From NCBI GenBank assembly GCA_031362155.1, contig JANLRZ010000056.1, positions 1-64,000 on the forward strand: a stretch of DNA of 64,000 nucleotides, written 5' to 3'. Shown in pieces: positions 32,156 through 40,865 of this stretch (positions within the stretch are counted from its first letter, which is position 1; the number at the start of each line of letters is the position of its first letter). A program made the position numbers and the translations under genes. The stretch is from JAENVU01 sp031362155. GTDB taxonomy: Bacteria; Actinomycetota; Acidimicrobiia; IMCC26256; JAENVU01. The notes under the pieces were generated by a model that saw nothing but the letters and a program-made list of their open reading frames with translations, searched no databases and was not told where the DNA came from.

Positions 32156-34003
32156 CTACGGCGGGGGTGGCGGAGCGGCGATCGCGGTCGTGGTGGTGGT
32201 CGTGGGGGGGAGCGGGCCGGTGCCGCGGGCCGTCTTGGCCTTCGCCATCGCGTAGCTCTCGACGTACCGTTCGCGCCGGTCCGGCTGGCCGGTCCGGCTG
32301 ATCACGCGAAAATTCTCGACCACATATCCGGTCGAACCGGGGGTGAGGCGCTTCTCCGTGCCGAACGGGAGCAACGGGTCATCGATGTACTCGGGAACGA
32401 CCGCGATCGTCTCCAAAATGTTTGGTCCTTCGGCCTTGCAGCTGCGACCTTCCTTGTTTCCGTAGAGCGCGACCGTGATCGACGTGTTGCTGAAATAGGT
32501 CCGGATCAACACGCCGGACTTCGAGTCGTTCCGGAACTTGTTGTCGATCGACGGATAGTTCAGGGTTGCCTCGCGCCCCATCGGGTAGCGGGAGATGTAC
32601 AACGCGTGGACGGTATGAGTCACGTCTTGGTAGCAGCCGAAGAACGAGGCGTTGTACAGCGTGGTCGAGAGTTGGCTGACGCCGCCGCCGACCGAGTCTT
32701 CGAACTCGAGGTTCGCGCCAATGCCGGGCGCCGACACATACCCCTTCTCGACCGTCCGCGGCCCGAGGGCCTCGTTGAGGCTGAAGGTCTCACCCGGCAG
32801 GAGGATCGTGCCGTCGATCACCTGGGCGCCGGTGTGGATGTTGGTGACACGTGGCTGACAACAGGGGTGGTTGGTCGTGTAACTGGCTACGAGTTCGGTC
32901 ATATTGAGGTCCTCGGCCCATTTCGTGGTTCGGGCCGGCTCGGTCGTCTGCAGGTTCGCGGTGACCCGATGGCGTCCGGCCGCGATCGCCCGGCCGAGTG
33001 GTCCGAGTTCCACCGTCTGCCCGGTCACGGCGGGAACGACCGAGACGGAGGTGCCGTTGATCGCGAACCCGGCGTCCTGGGGCGCGGTTTCGACCAACCC
33101 GAGCGCGGGTCCCAATGCCGTGCGCACGGCACTCTCATCGACCTCGAGGTGGAGCCGGGATCCGGTGATGCGGGTCCTCAGGGTTGACCCGAGTTGCATT
33201 CGACTCAACGTCATGGTCGTGCCGTTGACCTGGATGGTCACGGGTGAGCGCAGCACGCGTCGGGCGTCGCGGGCGGCTCGGCGAACTTCGTTCGTGTCGA
33301 TCGTGGGGTTGGTCGGGCCAATGGTCAGCTCGCCGATATCGGTGTGACCGGATTGCAACGCCGAGATGATTCGTCGTTCGGCGTCGCTGCGGTTGATGCC
33401 GACCCCGCGCCGGGGTCGGATCTCGGCCACCTGCGCGCCCTCGAAGCGCAACCCGCCGTCGACGAGACCCTTGCCCGTCGCGCCGACCCAGAGGTCGATC
33501 GTCTCGGCGAGGCGCCGGCGGTTGAAACGCACCTGCAAGGGAACGGTGTCCCGGCGAGCGCGCCGGAGAAGTACGCCGCCGACCGTGTCGAGGGGATTCG
33601 CGGCCCGACCCGCGCGGCGGGCGGCGCGGACGGTCGCCGGCGCGTCGACGCGATAGTCGATCGCGGCGGGGTCCAACGTCAGGGTCAGCTTGCCCGCGTG
33701 CGCATGGATCGGTTGGCGGCGAAGTCGATCGGCGAGATCCTCGACTTCGTGGAGGGCCTCCGGCTCGGTAGCACCCGCCAGTTTCGTTCCGGCGACGGTC
33801 ACGCCTGGGAGCACCCGGTTCCGGTACGCAAGGCGTTCGGTCACCGCGACGCCGACGAGCATGAGCAGTGCCGACGCAACCAGCAGCAGCACGAGGGCCG
33901 TGCGCTGGGTCGTCCACATTCGTCCGAGTGCGGCGCGTCCCGGCGGATCGAGGGGCGCGAGGGGCGCTCGGACCGTGTGCATCGAGGGCGGGTCGGTCGT
34001 CAA
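32156..34003 (-). CDS. VanW-family, YoaR-like membrane-anchored protein
   Basis: A 615-residue protein. A short cytoplasmic N-terminus is followed by one transmembrane helix (~residues 34-55, A-L-V-L-L-L-V-A-S-A-L-L-M). The middle region (~residues 60-370) resembles the peptidoglycan-binding YoaR-like domains. The VanW domain follows, with the motif G-A-Q-V-I-D-G-T-I-L-L-P-G-E-T-F-S-L-N and, further on, S-V-G-G-G-V-S-Q-L-S-T-T-L-Y-N. It ends with a P/T-rich tail. VanW proteins occur near glycopeptide-resistance genes, but their activity is unproven; this one is likely extracytoplasmic. It is divergent from the acyl-CoA dehydrogenase (119 bp). Confidence 0.9.
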   Translation of the reverse strand: MTTDPPSMHTVRAPLAPLDPPGRAALGRMWTTQRTALVLLLVASALLMLVGVAVTERLAYRNRVLPGVTVAGTKLAGATEPEALHEVEDLADRLRRQPIHAHAGKLTLTLDPAAIDYRVDAPATVRAARRAGRAANPLDTVGGVLLRRARRDTVPLQVRFNRRRLAETIDLWVGATGKGLVDGGLRFEGAQVAEIRPRRGVGINRSDAERRIISALQSGHTDIGELTIGPTNPTIDTNEVRRAARDARRVLRSPVTIQVNGTTMTLSRMQLGSTLRTRITGSRLHLEVDESAVRTALGPALGLVETAPQDAGFAINGTSVSVVPAVTGQTVELGPLGRAIAAGRHRVTANLQTTEPARTTKWAEDLNMTELVASYTTNHPCCQPRVTNIHTGAQVIDGTILLPGETFSLNEALGPRTVEKGYVSAPGIGANLEFEDSVGGGVSQLSTTLYNASFFGCYQDVTHTVHALYISRYPMGREATLNYPSIDNKFRNDSKSGVLIRTYFSNTSITVALYGNKEGRSCKAEGPNILETIAVVPEYIDDPLLPFGTEKRLTPGSTGYVVENFRVISRTGQPDRRERYVESYAMAKAKTARGTGPLPPTTTTTTAIAAPPPPP

Positions 34004-34122
34004 GGCAGGACGAAATTAGTTGATCGGGCCGGCTGGGTTGCGGTCGGCCCGCCCGCGTCACCGCGGGTGCAGCGGCCGAGAGCCGATATTGTCCGGCCGT
34101 CGCCGTTCGGAAGGGTCCTCTC

Positions 34123-35400
34123 ATGTCGTCCGCACTCGAAGATCGATCGCCCGATGCGTTGCGCGAGTTCGCCACCGCGTGGCTGGCCGAGCAGCTTCCC
34201 TCCGGTTGGATGGAAGCGGTCGATCGGAACGACGACGCCGCGACGGCCGAGCTGCGGTCCGAGATCGATTACGACGATTGGTGCATTCGGTTGGGCGAGG
34301 CCGGATTGGCCACGCCGACCTGGCCGGCCGAGTACGGCGCCGGGCTGTCGCTCAACCCGGGCGAGGCGAAGCACGTCAACGACGTGCTGGCTCACTACAA
34401 GGTCCCTCGGCCGTACAACATCATCGGAATCGGCATGGGTGGTCCGACGCTGATTGCGTGGGGGACCGAGGAGATGAAGCACCAACTCCTGCGGCCGCTG
34501 GCGTGCAACCAGGAGATTTGGTGTCAGCTGTTTTCCGAGCCCGGTGCCGGATCCGACGTGGCCGGACTCGCGACGCGGGCGGTGCACGACGGTGACGAGT
34601 GGGTCGTCAACGGTCAGAAGGTCTGGACCACCGTGGCCCATATTTCCCGCTGGGGAATGTTGCTGTGCCGGACCGACCCAGACGTCCCCAAGCACGGCGG
34701 GCTGTCCTACTTCGTGGTCGACATGCATCAGCCGGGCGTTGAAGTGCGCCCGTTGGTGCAGATCACCGGCGACGCCGAGTTCAACGAGGTGTTCTTCAAC
34801 GACGCGCGGGTGCGCCACGACTGGATGCTCGGCCGCGAGGGCGACGGTTGGAAGGTCGCGATCACGACGCTCATGAACGAGCGAGTCTCGTTGTCGGGTG
34901 CCGGATCGATCGGTGGGGAAGCCGTAGGTGGGAGTCCGGTGAGCCGCCTGCTGGAACGGGCGAAGGGCACGCAGGATCCATTGATTCGTCAGGAACTGGC
35001 GCAGGCCTACATCGAGAGTCGGCTGATCCGCTTGAACAACGAGCGGGCCGCGAACAAGCGAAAGAGCGGTGGCGAGGCCGGCCCGGAAGGGTCGATTACG
35101 AAGTTGATGCAAGCCGAGTTCAACCAGCGGCTCCAGAACTTGTCGTTGCAGATCGAGGGCGCGCACGGCATCGCCTGGGAAGGAACGCCGTTGTCGAAGA
35201 CCGAACGCGTCGGTCGCAGCCCTCAGGTTGATGCGGACGCACTCGTCGCGTTCGGATTCCTGCGAGCCCAGGCCAACACGATCGAAGGCGGCACGTCCGA
35301 TGTGATGCGCAACATTCTGGGCGAGCGGGTGCTGGGACTGCCCAAGGAGCCCGACGTGTCCCGTGAACTGCCCTGGGTCCAGGTGCCGCGGTCGGCGTGA
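34123..35400 (+). CDS. Acyl-CoA dehydrogenase
   Basis: A 425-residue FAD-dependent acyl-CoA dehydrogenase, which introduces a trans-2,3 double bond into acyl-CoAs. The classic segments are present: L-F-S-E-P-G-A-G-S-D-V-A-G-L near residue 134, V-N-G-Q-K-V-W-T-T near 160, and the C-terminal A-N-T-I-E-G-G-T-S-D-V-M-R-N-I-L-G-E. The chain-length or ring substrate cannot be inferred; actinobacterial paralogues serve fatty acid or sterol breakdown. A thiolase and other acyl-CoA enzymes occur elsewhere in the window. ATG start with GGAAGGGTC upstream. The cyclase gene follows after 35 bp. Confidence 0.93.
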   Translation: MSSALEDRSPDALREFATAWLAEQLPSGWMEAVDRNDDAATAELRSEIDYDDWCIRLGEAGLATPTWPAEYGAGLSLNPGEAKHVNDVLAHYKVPRPYNIIGIGMGGPTLIAWGTEEMKHQLLRPLACNQEIWCQLFSEPGAGSDVAGLATRAVHDGDEWVVNGQKVWTTVAHISRWGMLLCRTDPDVPKHGGLSYFVVDMHQPGVEVRPLVQITGDAEFNEVFFNDARVRHDWMLGREGDGWKVAITTLMNERVSLSGAGSIGGEAVGGSPVSRLLERAKGTQDPLIRQELAQAYIESRLIRLNNERAANKRKSGGEAGPEGSITKLMQAEFNQRLQNLSLQIEGAHGIAWEGTPLSKTERVGRSPQVDADALVAFGFLRAQANTIEGGTSDVMRNILGERVLGLPKEPDVSRELPWVQVPRSA

Positions 35401-35435
35401 TGGTGCCCTTCATCGACTCCGAGGGCTGAGGCGCA

Positions 35436-36557
35436 GTGGATCGGCGCCTCACGAAGTTCCTCCGCAAGCGCGGCGCCGCACCGGCCGAGATCGACGAGGC
35501 CGAAGCCAACGGCACCCTCACGTTGATGGCGATCGACCGGATGCTCGTGCCCGGCGCCGCGCATCTGGATTCCAACGGAGTCGCGGAACGCAGTGGGATG
35601 CCCCGTGAGAATGCCACGATGCTGTGGCGCGCACTCGGGTTTCCCGACGTGCCCGACGGTGAGGCGGTCTTCACCGACGAATCGGTCGAAGTGTTGCGGC
35701 TCTTGCAGACTCCCGACGATTCGCTGTGGTTCTCGGTTTCCGAGTCGGAGGCACTGGTGGCTCAGGTGCGTGCCGTCGGATCGGGACTCGCTCGAGTGGC
35801 CGAGGCCATCTCGGATCAACTCGCCGAGGGCATTCTCACCGCGCGGGCAGGAGGTGTGGACGATGCAACGATTGCACTGGAAGTGATCGACACGCTCGAC
35901 TGGCCGATGCTCGCCCGGCTCAACGACTACGCCCTCCGAGTGCAACTGCGGGCGGCGGTGTGGCGGAAGCTGCTCGGTGATCAGGGCCTCGCCGGCGAGA
36001 TTCCTCGGCTCGGCGTTGGGTTCGTCGACCTGGTCGGGTACACCGCGATCAGTCAGGAACTCGACGGTCGCGAGTTGGCGGCCCTGGTCGATCGGTTCGA
36101 AGCGGTGACGTACGACACTGTCGCCCGGCTGGGTGCGCGGCTGGTGAAGACGATCGGCGACGAAGTGATGTTCGTGACCGAGGATCCGGCGATCCTCCTG
36201 GAGGTCGCACTCGAACTCACGGCCCGGACCGAGTCCGACAGGGCACTGCCCCCGGCCCGGGCCGGAGTCGCACTCGGGCCCGCTCTGGCCCGCGAGGGTG
36301 ATTACTACGGTGCCGTCGTGAACTTGGCGCACCGGCTGGTCGAGATCGCCCGCCCCTCCAGTGTGGTCGCGTCGGACGAGCTCGCGGCCACGCTGTCATT
36401 GAGCGATCGGTTCGAGTTCCATCGGATGCGGAGCCGTCGGATCCGTGGGATCGGGCGGGTCGAGTTGTTCGCGGCGTCCGGCCTCACTCGCCCGGCAGTC
36501 GAGGACGGAACGCTTGACGGCTCGGTCGGCGGATCGGAACCATCGGCAACGGGGTAG
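35436..36557 (+). CDS. Class III adenylate/guanylate cyclase with Rv1264-like N-domain
   Basis: A 373-residue soluble nucleotide cyclase. The first ~185 residues are helical, like the pH-sensing regulatory domain of mycobacterial Rv1264. The cyclase homology domain follows: G-F-V-D-L-V-G-Y-T-A (metal Asp), K-T-I-G-D-E-V-M-F-V (second metal Asp and the lysine that favours ATP), and Y-Y-G-A-V-V-N-L-A-H-R-L with the transition-state Asn and Arg. It should make cAMP. A GTG start at 35436 is used. mca begins 10 bp downstream, so the two may be cotranscribed. Confidence 0.88.
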   Translation: MDRRLTKFLRKRGAAPAEIDEAEANGTLTLMAIDRMLVPGAAHLDSNGVAERSGMPRENATMLWRALGFPDVPDGEAVFTDESVEVLRLLQTPDDSLWFSVSESEALVAQVRAVGSGLARVAEAISDQLAEGILTARAGGVDDATIALEVIDTLDWPMLARLNDYALRVQLRAAVWRKLLGDQGLAGEIPRLGVGFVDLVGYTAISQELDGRELAALVDRFEAVTYDTVARLGARLVKTIGDEVMFVTEDPAILLEVALELTARTESDRALPPARAGVALGPALAREGDYYGAVVNLAHRLVEIARPSSVVASDELAATLSLSDRFEFHRMRSRRIRGIGRVELFAASGLTRPAVEDGTLDGSVGGSEPSATG

Positions 36558-36567
36558 GTTCCTGGTC

Positions 36568-37482
36568 ATGGTCGATACCCCCCTCTGTCTGCTGTCGGTC
36601 CACGCCCACCCCGACGATGAAGCCTCGAAGGGCGCAGGAACGGTGGCGAAGTACGCGGCGGAAGGGATCCGCGGCGTGCTCGTGTGCTGCACCGGCGGCG
36701 AGGAGGGCGACATCCTCAACCCGGCCATGGACACCGAGGAGGTGCGCGCCAACCTTCACGCAATTCGAGTCGCCGAACTCGAGGCCAGTGTTGCCGCGAT
36801 CGGGTACGGGGAGCTCTACCTGTTGGGGTACCGCGACTCGGGCATGAAGGACTCCGATGCCAACGCGCACGACGACAACTTCGCCAATGCTCCCCTGGAC
36901 GAGGCGGTCGAACGACTGGTTCGCATCATTCGCGCGGAGCGGCCACAGGTGATCATCACCTATGGAGACGAGCGCGAGTTCTACCCCCATCCGGATCACG
37001 TTCGCGTGCACGAGATTTCGGGTCCGGCGTTCGACGCCGCCGGCGACCCCGACCGATTCCCTGACGCGGGGGAGCCGTGGCAGCCGAGCAAGCTGTATTT
37101 CACCGGCTGGTCGGGTCGGCGGGTGCGAGCGATGCACGAGGCGTTTCTCGCTCGAGGCGAAGAGAGCCCGTACGCACAGTGGTTCGAACGCGGATTCAGC
37201 GAAGCCGGGGACGACCGGTTCACGACCTACATCGACGTGAGCGACTACTTGGCGAACCGCCGGGCCGCGTTGCTGGCGCACCGGACGCAAGTGGATCCCG
37301 ACGGGTTCTGGATGCGCCTGCCCGACGATGTGGTGCGTGAGGTATTTCCCTGGGAAGAGTTCGCACTCGAGCGTTCCCGGGTCGAGACCGGGACTCCCGA
37401 AGGTGAACCCGAAGATGACTTGTTCGCGGGCCTGCGGTCGGTATCGACTGCGACCCGCGGATCGGGCTGGAGGAGCTCATGA
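36568..37482 (+). CDS. mca: Mycothiol S-conjugate amidase
   Basis: A 304-residue zinc amidase that cleaves mycothiol S-conjugates to release mercapturic-acid products, a detoxification step in actinobacteria. The N-terminal zinc motif H-A-H-P-D-D-E-A-S-K-G (residues ~11-21) is the Mca/MshB type, and Y-P-H-P-D-H-V-R-V-H near residue 143 supplies further ligands. Length fits Mca (~290-300) and the sequence is longer than the LmbE-like gene at 2436. The ATG at 36568 is chosen because it starts directly at the family's N-terminus. The stop overlaps the following SCP2 gene (ATGA). Confidence 0.9.
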   Translation: MVDTPLCLLSVHAHPDDEASKGAGTVAKYAAEGIRGVLVCCTGGEEGDILNPAMDTEEVRANLHAIRVAELEASVAAIGYGELYLLGYRDSGMKDSDANAHDDNFANAPLDEAVERLVRIIRAERPQVIITYGDEREFYPHPDHVRVHEISGPAFDAAGDPDRFPDAGEPWQPSKLYFTGWSGRRVRAMHEAFLARGEESPYAQWFERGFSEAGDDRFTTYIDVSDYLANRRAALLAHRTQVDPDGFWMRLPDDVVREVFPWEEFALERSRVETGTPEGEPEDDLFAGLRSVSTATRGSGWRSS

Positions 37483-37865
37483 CCAAGTACCTGACCGACG
37501 CCTGGTTCGATGAGGCCCGCGCGCTCGCGGCAACCCAGCCGGAGCGTCCGGGGGCCACGGCGAGGATGCAATATGTCGTGACCGGTGGACCCGAGGGCGA
37601 CATCAAGTACTGGTGGCGCCTGGTGGACGGCAAGCTGGCCGACAGCGCGGCGGGAGTCATCGACGAACCCGACTTCACCATGACCCTTTCGTACGAGGAT
37701 TCGGTGAAGATCCAACGGGGTGAACTCGACGCCAACGCCGCGTTCATGCAGGGTCGGATGAAGGTCACCGGGAACATGGGAGCACTCATGCAGCTGATGC
37801 CCCTCACGACGTCGCCGGAGTACAAAGCCCTCCAGGCCGAGATCCGCACGATCACCGAGTTCTGA
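37479..37865 (+). CDS. SCP2 sterol-binding domain protein
   Basis: A 128-residue SCP2-type lipid-binding protein. The strand pattern Y-W-W-R-L-V-D-G-K-L near residue 45, P-D-F-T-M-T-L-S-Y-E-D near 65, and the helix ending Q-G-R-M-K-V-T-G-N-M-G match SCP2 domains, which bind sterols or acyl chains in a hydrophobic tunnel. It overlaps the mca stop by 4 bp and so is likely cotranscribed with it. The physiological ligand is unknown. Confidence 0.85.
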   Translation: MTKYLTDAWFDEARALAATQPERPGATARMQYVVTGGPEGDIKYWWRLVDGKLADSAAGVIDEPDFTMTLSYEDSVKIQRGELDANAAFMQGRMKVTGNMGALMQLMPLTTSPEYKALQAEIRTITEF

Positions 37866-37905
37866 TCCGTGCCGCGCCGAGGCCCCGCCCGGGTCGGTCG
37901 GCGCC

Positions 37906-37940
37906 GTCTGTGGGCGCGGTCTGTGGGCGCGGTCTGTGGG
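37906..37940 (+). repeat. 13-bp tandem repeat before the haloperoxidase gene
   Basis: GTCTGTGGGCGCG occurs twice exactly (37906-37918, 37919-37931) and a third, truncated copy follows (37932-37940). The array lies about 25 bp before the GTG at 37966 and could affect its promoter. Confidence 0.85.
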
Positions 37941-37965
37941 AAACTCGGGGGGTGACGGAGCCGAA

Positions 37966-39822
37966 GTGAGGCGAGGCTGGCGTGCGCGCGTGGGTCTGGT
38001 CGCGGTGACGATGCTGGCGCTCGGTGTCGTGGAGTCGATCGGGGAGCGCAGCGTTGGTGCGGCGGGTTGTGAGCAGTCCCACGCCCGGAACTGTGTGGGC
38101 GCGGATCTCTCGCGACGAGACCTGCGCGGCTGGAACTTCCGGGGCGCCGACCTGCGCGGCGCGAACCTCTCCCGATCAGACCTGCGCGGCGTCGATCTCC
38201 GCACGGCGCGCCTCGATCGGGCGAATGCGGTCGGGGCCGATCTGCGCCACGCGGATCTTCGTCGGAGTCGGTGGCTGACGGCCGCGTTGGAAGGCGCGGA
38301 CCTTCGGAAGGCGCGCCTCGACCGGGCCCAGTTCAGTGCGACGAGGCTCGCCGACGCCGACCTCCGGAACGCGCATTTCGGCATGAGCTTCTGGACCGAC
38401 GCCGACCTCACCGGCGCCCGCGTCGGCGCGGGAACGTTGCCGAGCGTGGGCCTCTGTGACACGGTCCAGCCCGACGGTTCGGTGGCGCCATGTGCCCGGA
38501 CGCTGTCGGGTACTGAGGTGGCACGCGCTCGGCCCGTGACCGGATCGCCGAAGCTGGCGGTGGACCTGACCCGACTCGTCACGCGGCTCGTTCAACGCGA
38601 TCGGCTGAACCCACCGGTCGCGTCGCGGGTGTATGCCCTGACTGGCGTTGCGCTCCTGGAGACGGTGCAACCGAACGCGTTACCGCTCCATGGTCTGGCG
38701 CCGATTCCCGCGCCGGACCACGAGGTGGACCCTCGGACCGTCGCGGCGTCGGGCGCGGGACTCGTGCCCCGCGCGCTGTCCCAGATCGCCTCGACCCGCG
38801 CGGCATTCGCGGGGTTTCGTGACGCCGCACTCGCGCACTCGGCGGATCGCATCCCGGGGGCTCGGTTCCGAGCCTCGGTCGAGTACGGGCAGGGCGTGGC
38901 CTCGCGAGTGATCGCGTGGTCGGAGCAGGATGGCTTCGCGACGAGCCGGAACCTGCCGTATGCCGCGCCGAGGGGTCCCGGCCTCTGGGTCCCCACGCCG
39001 ACGACGTTCCAGGTAGCGCAGGAACCGAAATGGGGCACGCTGCGCCCCTATGTCGTGACCGATGCGGCCGCGTGCTCGGTGGCGCCACCTCCGACGTACT
39101 CGACCGATCCGAACTCGGAGTTCATGACCCAGCAACGGGCGGTCTATGAGACGTCCCGAGCCTTGACCCGAGAGCAGCGGGCGATCGCACGGTTCTGGAA
39201 CGATGATCGGGGCCGCACCGGTACTCCTGGGGGCCACTGGGTCGCGACGTCCAATATCGCCATCGCCGATCGCCACCTCGACCTGGGTGACGCGGCTCGC
39301 CTCCACGGCGCCGTGGGAGCCGCGATCGGCGATTCCTTCATTACGGCCTGGGCGACGAAGTACCGGTGGAACACGATCCGGCCCGTCACGGTGATTCGGG
39401 AGTTGATCGATCCTGACTGGACGCCGTACCTGAACACGCCGCCGTTCCCCGACTGGATCTCGGGTCACGCGACGGTGTCGGGCGCGTCGGCCCGGGTCCT
39501 CACTGCACTGGTCGGGCCCATGAGCTATCGCGACAACGGGTTCAGCACCGGATCGGATGTCCGAGCGTCGTTCTCAATCCGGCCGCGGGACTACCCATCG
39601 TTTGCGGCGGCAGCGCGCGAGGCGGCGAAGAGCCGGGAGTACGGAGGGATTCACATCCCGAAATCGGACACCGCCGGACTCGAGGCCGGCGAGTGCGTCG
39701 CCCGGACGGTGCTCGGCGCGTTGGGCGCGCGGCCCGTCGGAGGACCGGCAGTCAGGCAGTGGCCGTACGGCAAGGATTCGTCCAGGTCGACGATGTCCAT
39801 TGGGTCAACCCCGCGGCTGTGA
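37966..39822 (+). CDS. Secreted pentapeptide-repeat / vanadium haloperoxidase-PAP2 fusion
   Basis: A 618-residue exported protein. Residues ~1-33 are a signal peptide (basic start, hydrophobic L-V-A-V-T-M-L-A-L-G, cleavage near G-A-A-G-C). Residues ~45-145 contain a run of pentapeptide units of the A-D-L-R-x type, forming a right-handed beta-helix. The C-terminal ~400 residues resemble the vanadium-dependent haloperoxidase/PAP2 family, with K-Y-R-W-N-T-I-R-P (vanadate/phosphate ligands) and D-W-I-S-G-H-A-T-V. Activity could be halide oxidation or phosphatase. GTG 37966 fits the signal peptide; GTG 37936 is upstream and in frame. The last ~20 residues run into a gene remnant and may not be the original C-terminus. 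Confidence 0.83.
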   Translation: MRRGWRARVGLVAVTMLALGVVESIGERSVGAAGCEQSHARNCVGADLSRRDLRGWNFRGADLRGANLSRSDLRGVDLRTARLDRANAVGADLRHADLRRSRWLTAALEGADLRKARLDRAQFSATRLADADLRNAHFGMSFWTDADLTGARVGAGTLPSVGLCDTVQPDGSVAPCARTLSGTEVARARPVTGSPKLAVDLTRLVTRLVQRDRLNPPVASRVYALTGVALLETVQPNALPLHGLAPIPAPDHEVDPRTVAASGAGLVPRALSQIASTRAAFAGFRDAALAHSADRIPGARFRASVEYGQGVASRVIAWSEQDGFATSRNLPYAAPRGPGLWVPTPTTFQVAQEPKWGTLRPYVVTDAAACSVAPPPTYSTDPNSEFMTQQRAVYETSRALTREQRAIARFWNDDRGRTGTPGGHWVATSNIAIADRHLDLGDAARLHGAVGAAIGDSFITAWATKYRWNTIRPVTVIRELIDPDWTPYLNTPPFPDWISGHATVSGASARVLTALVGPMSYRDNGFSTGSDVRASFSIRPRDYPSFAAAAREAAKSREYGGIHIPKSDTAGLEAGECVARTVLGALGARPVGGPAVRQWPYGKDSSRSTMSIGSTPRL

Positions 39823-40020
39823 CCGACACCTTGGTGCTCGACCCCCATCACCCGGAGGCGTTGATGTACGCGCCGAGCACCAAAAAGTTGCTGGGAGTCA
39901 TGTACCTCGCCGACGGACGCGAGCATGGGCCCAGATCGGAGGTCCCGAGACGACGTGGCACTACCACCTGTTCGGTGCGAGGGTCTGCATGATCCACGGT
40001 GGACGGGTGACGGTCGAAGT
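39763..40020 (+). pseudogene. Frameshifted remnant of a small WHYH-motif protein gene
   Basis: In one frame 39763 onward reads V-Q-V-D-D-V-H-W-V-N-P-A-A-V, then L-D-P-H-H-P-E-A-L-M-Y-A and G-V-M-Y-L-A-D-G-R-E-H-G-P. Just after, another frame continues Q-I-G-G-P-E-T-T-W-H-Y-H-L-F-G-A. Inserting one C in the GGGCCC run near 39931 would join them into a single peptide. No start codon with a ribosome site is seen, and the 5' part overlaps the end of the haloperoxidase gene in a different frame. So this is the C-terminal end of a gene that lost its beginning and one base, or a gene with sequencing errors. Confidence 0.7.
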
Positions 40021-40022
40021 TC

Positions 40023-40862
40023 TTATAACCCGCGCTGCAGCGCGCGAAGTTCGCGGTAGCCGATCTGGGTGAGCGCGGCGCGATCGAGCAGGTCGGCGAA
40101 CGCGGGGTCATGACACAGGGTGGCGTGGTCCTCGACGCGCCCGGCCCAGTCGGGGTGCGACGCCCTCAGCTCATCGGTGTCGACGGCAGGATGGAGGAAG
40201 ACTTCGGTCACCCCCGGGCGGAGATCGAAGAGGACTCGTTCGATCGTGCGGCGACCGCCAATCGGCACGTCGACCATGTGGTCGGGGAAGACCACCCCTT
40301 CTTCGGCCGCGAGCCGACGAAACGGAAAGCCGACGCGATGTTCGGAGCTGGCGCCCGACAACCGCAGGGGCAACGCGAACTCGACCGCAAGTTCGAGGTA
40401 GACGTCGAAGAACTCCGGACGAAGTTGCAGGGTGCCCATGTGACTGTCGAGATGAGAAACGTCGAACCCCCAGAGGATGGCGCGTTCGATTTGGGCTCGG
40501 CACTCTTTGCGCACCTCGTCGAGATCGGCGTGATCCCAGACGTCCTCGATCGTGCGCGGGAACCCGCCGTCGCCGTCGAGGAGACTGGGCGCGCGCGTGA
40601 TGGGGCCCCAGCGGTAGTTCTTCCACTCCGAGTTCAAGGTGAGGTGCACGCCGATGTCTTCGCCTCGATACATCGCGGCGGCGTCGCGCGACCACGGGCA
40701 GGGGACCATCAGCGTGGCGCTGGTCGCGACACCGGAACGCAGTGACTCGTACACCGCGACGTTGGCGGCACGCGACGAGCCCAGATCATCACAGTTGATG
40801 ATCAACAGCCGTTCGTCGGGGGAGTGTCCCAACCGTTCGGCAACCGAAGGCCTATCGCCCAC
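40023..40862 (-). CDS. ChbG/YdjC-family carbohydrate deacetylase
   Basis: A 279-residue protein of the YdjC/ChbG deacetylase family, which removes acetyl groups from oligosaccharides such as diacetylchitobiose. The metal site shows L-I-I-N-C-D-D-L-G-S-S (residues ~19-29), and S-H-L-D-S-H-M-G-T near 140 supplies the histidine. Length matches the family. It is 3 bp downstream of the thiolase on the minus strand. The substrate is unknown. Confidence 0.85.
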   Translation of the reverse strand: MGDRPSVAERLGHSPDERLLIINCDDLGSSRAANVAVYESLRSGVATSATLMVPCPWSRDAAAMYRGEDIGVHLTLNSEWKNYRWGPITRAPSLLDGDGGFPRTIEDVWDHADLDEVRKECRAQIERAILWGFDVSHLDSHMGTLQLRPEFFDVYLELAVEFALPLRLSGASSEHRVGFPFRRLAAEEGVVFPDHMVDVPIGGRRTIERVLFDLRPGVTEVFLHPAVDTDELRASHPDWAGRVEDHATLCHDPAFADLLDRAALTQIGYRELRALQRGL

Positions 40863-40865
40863 GGG

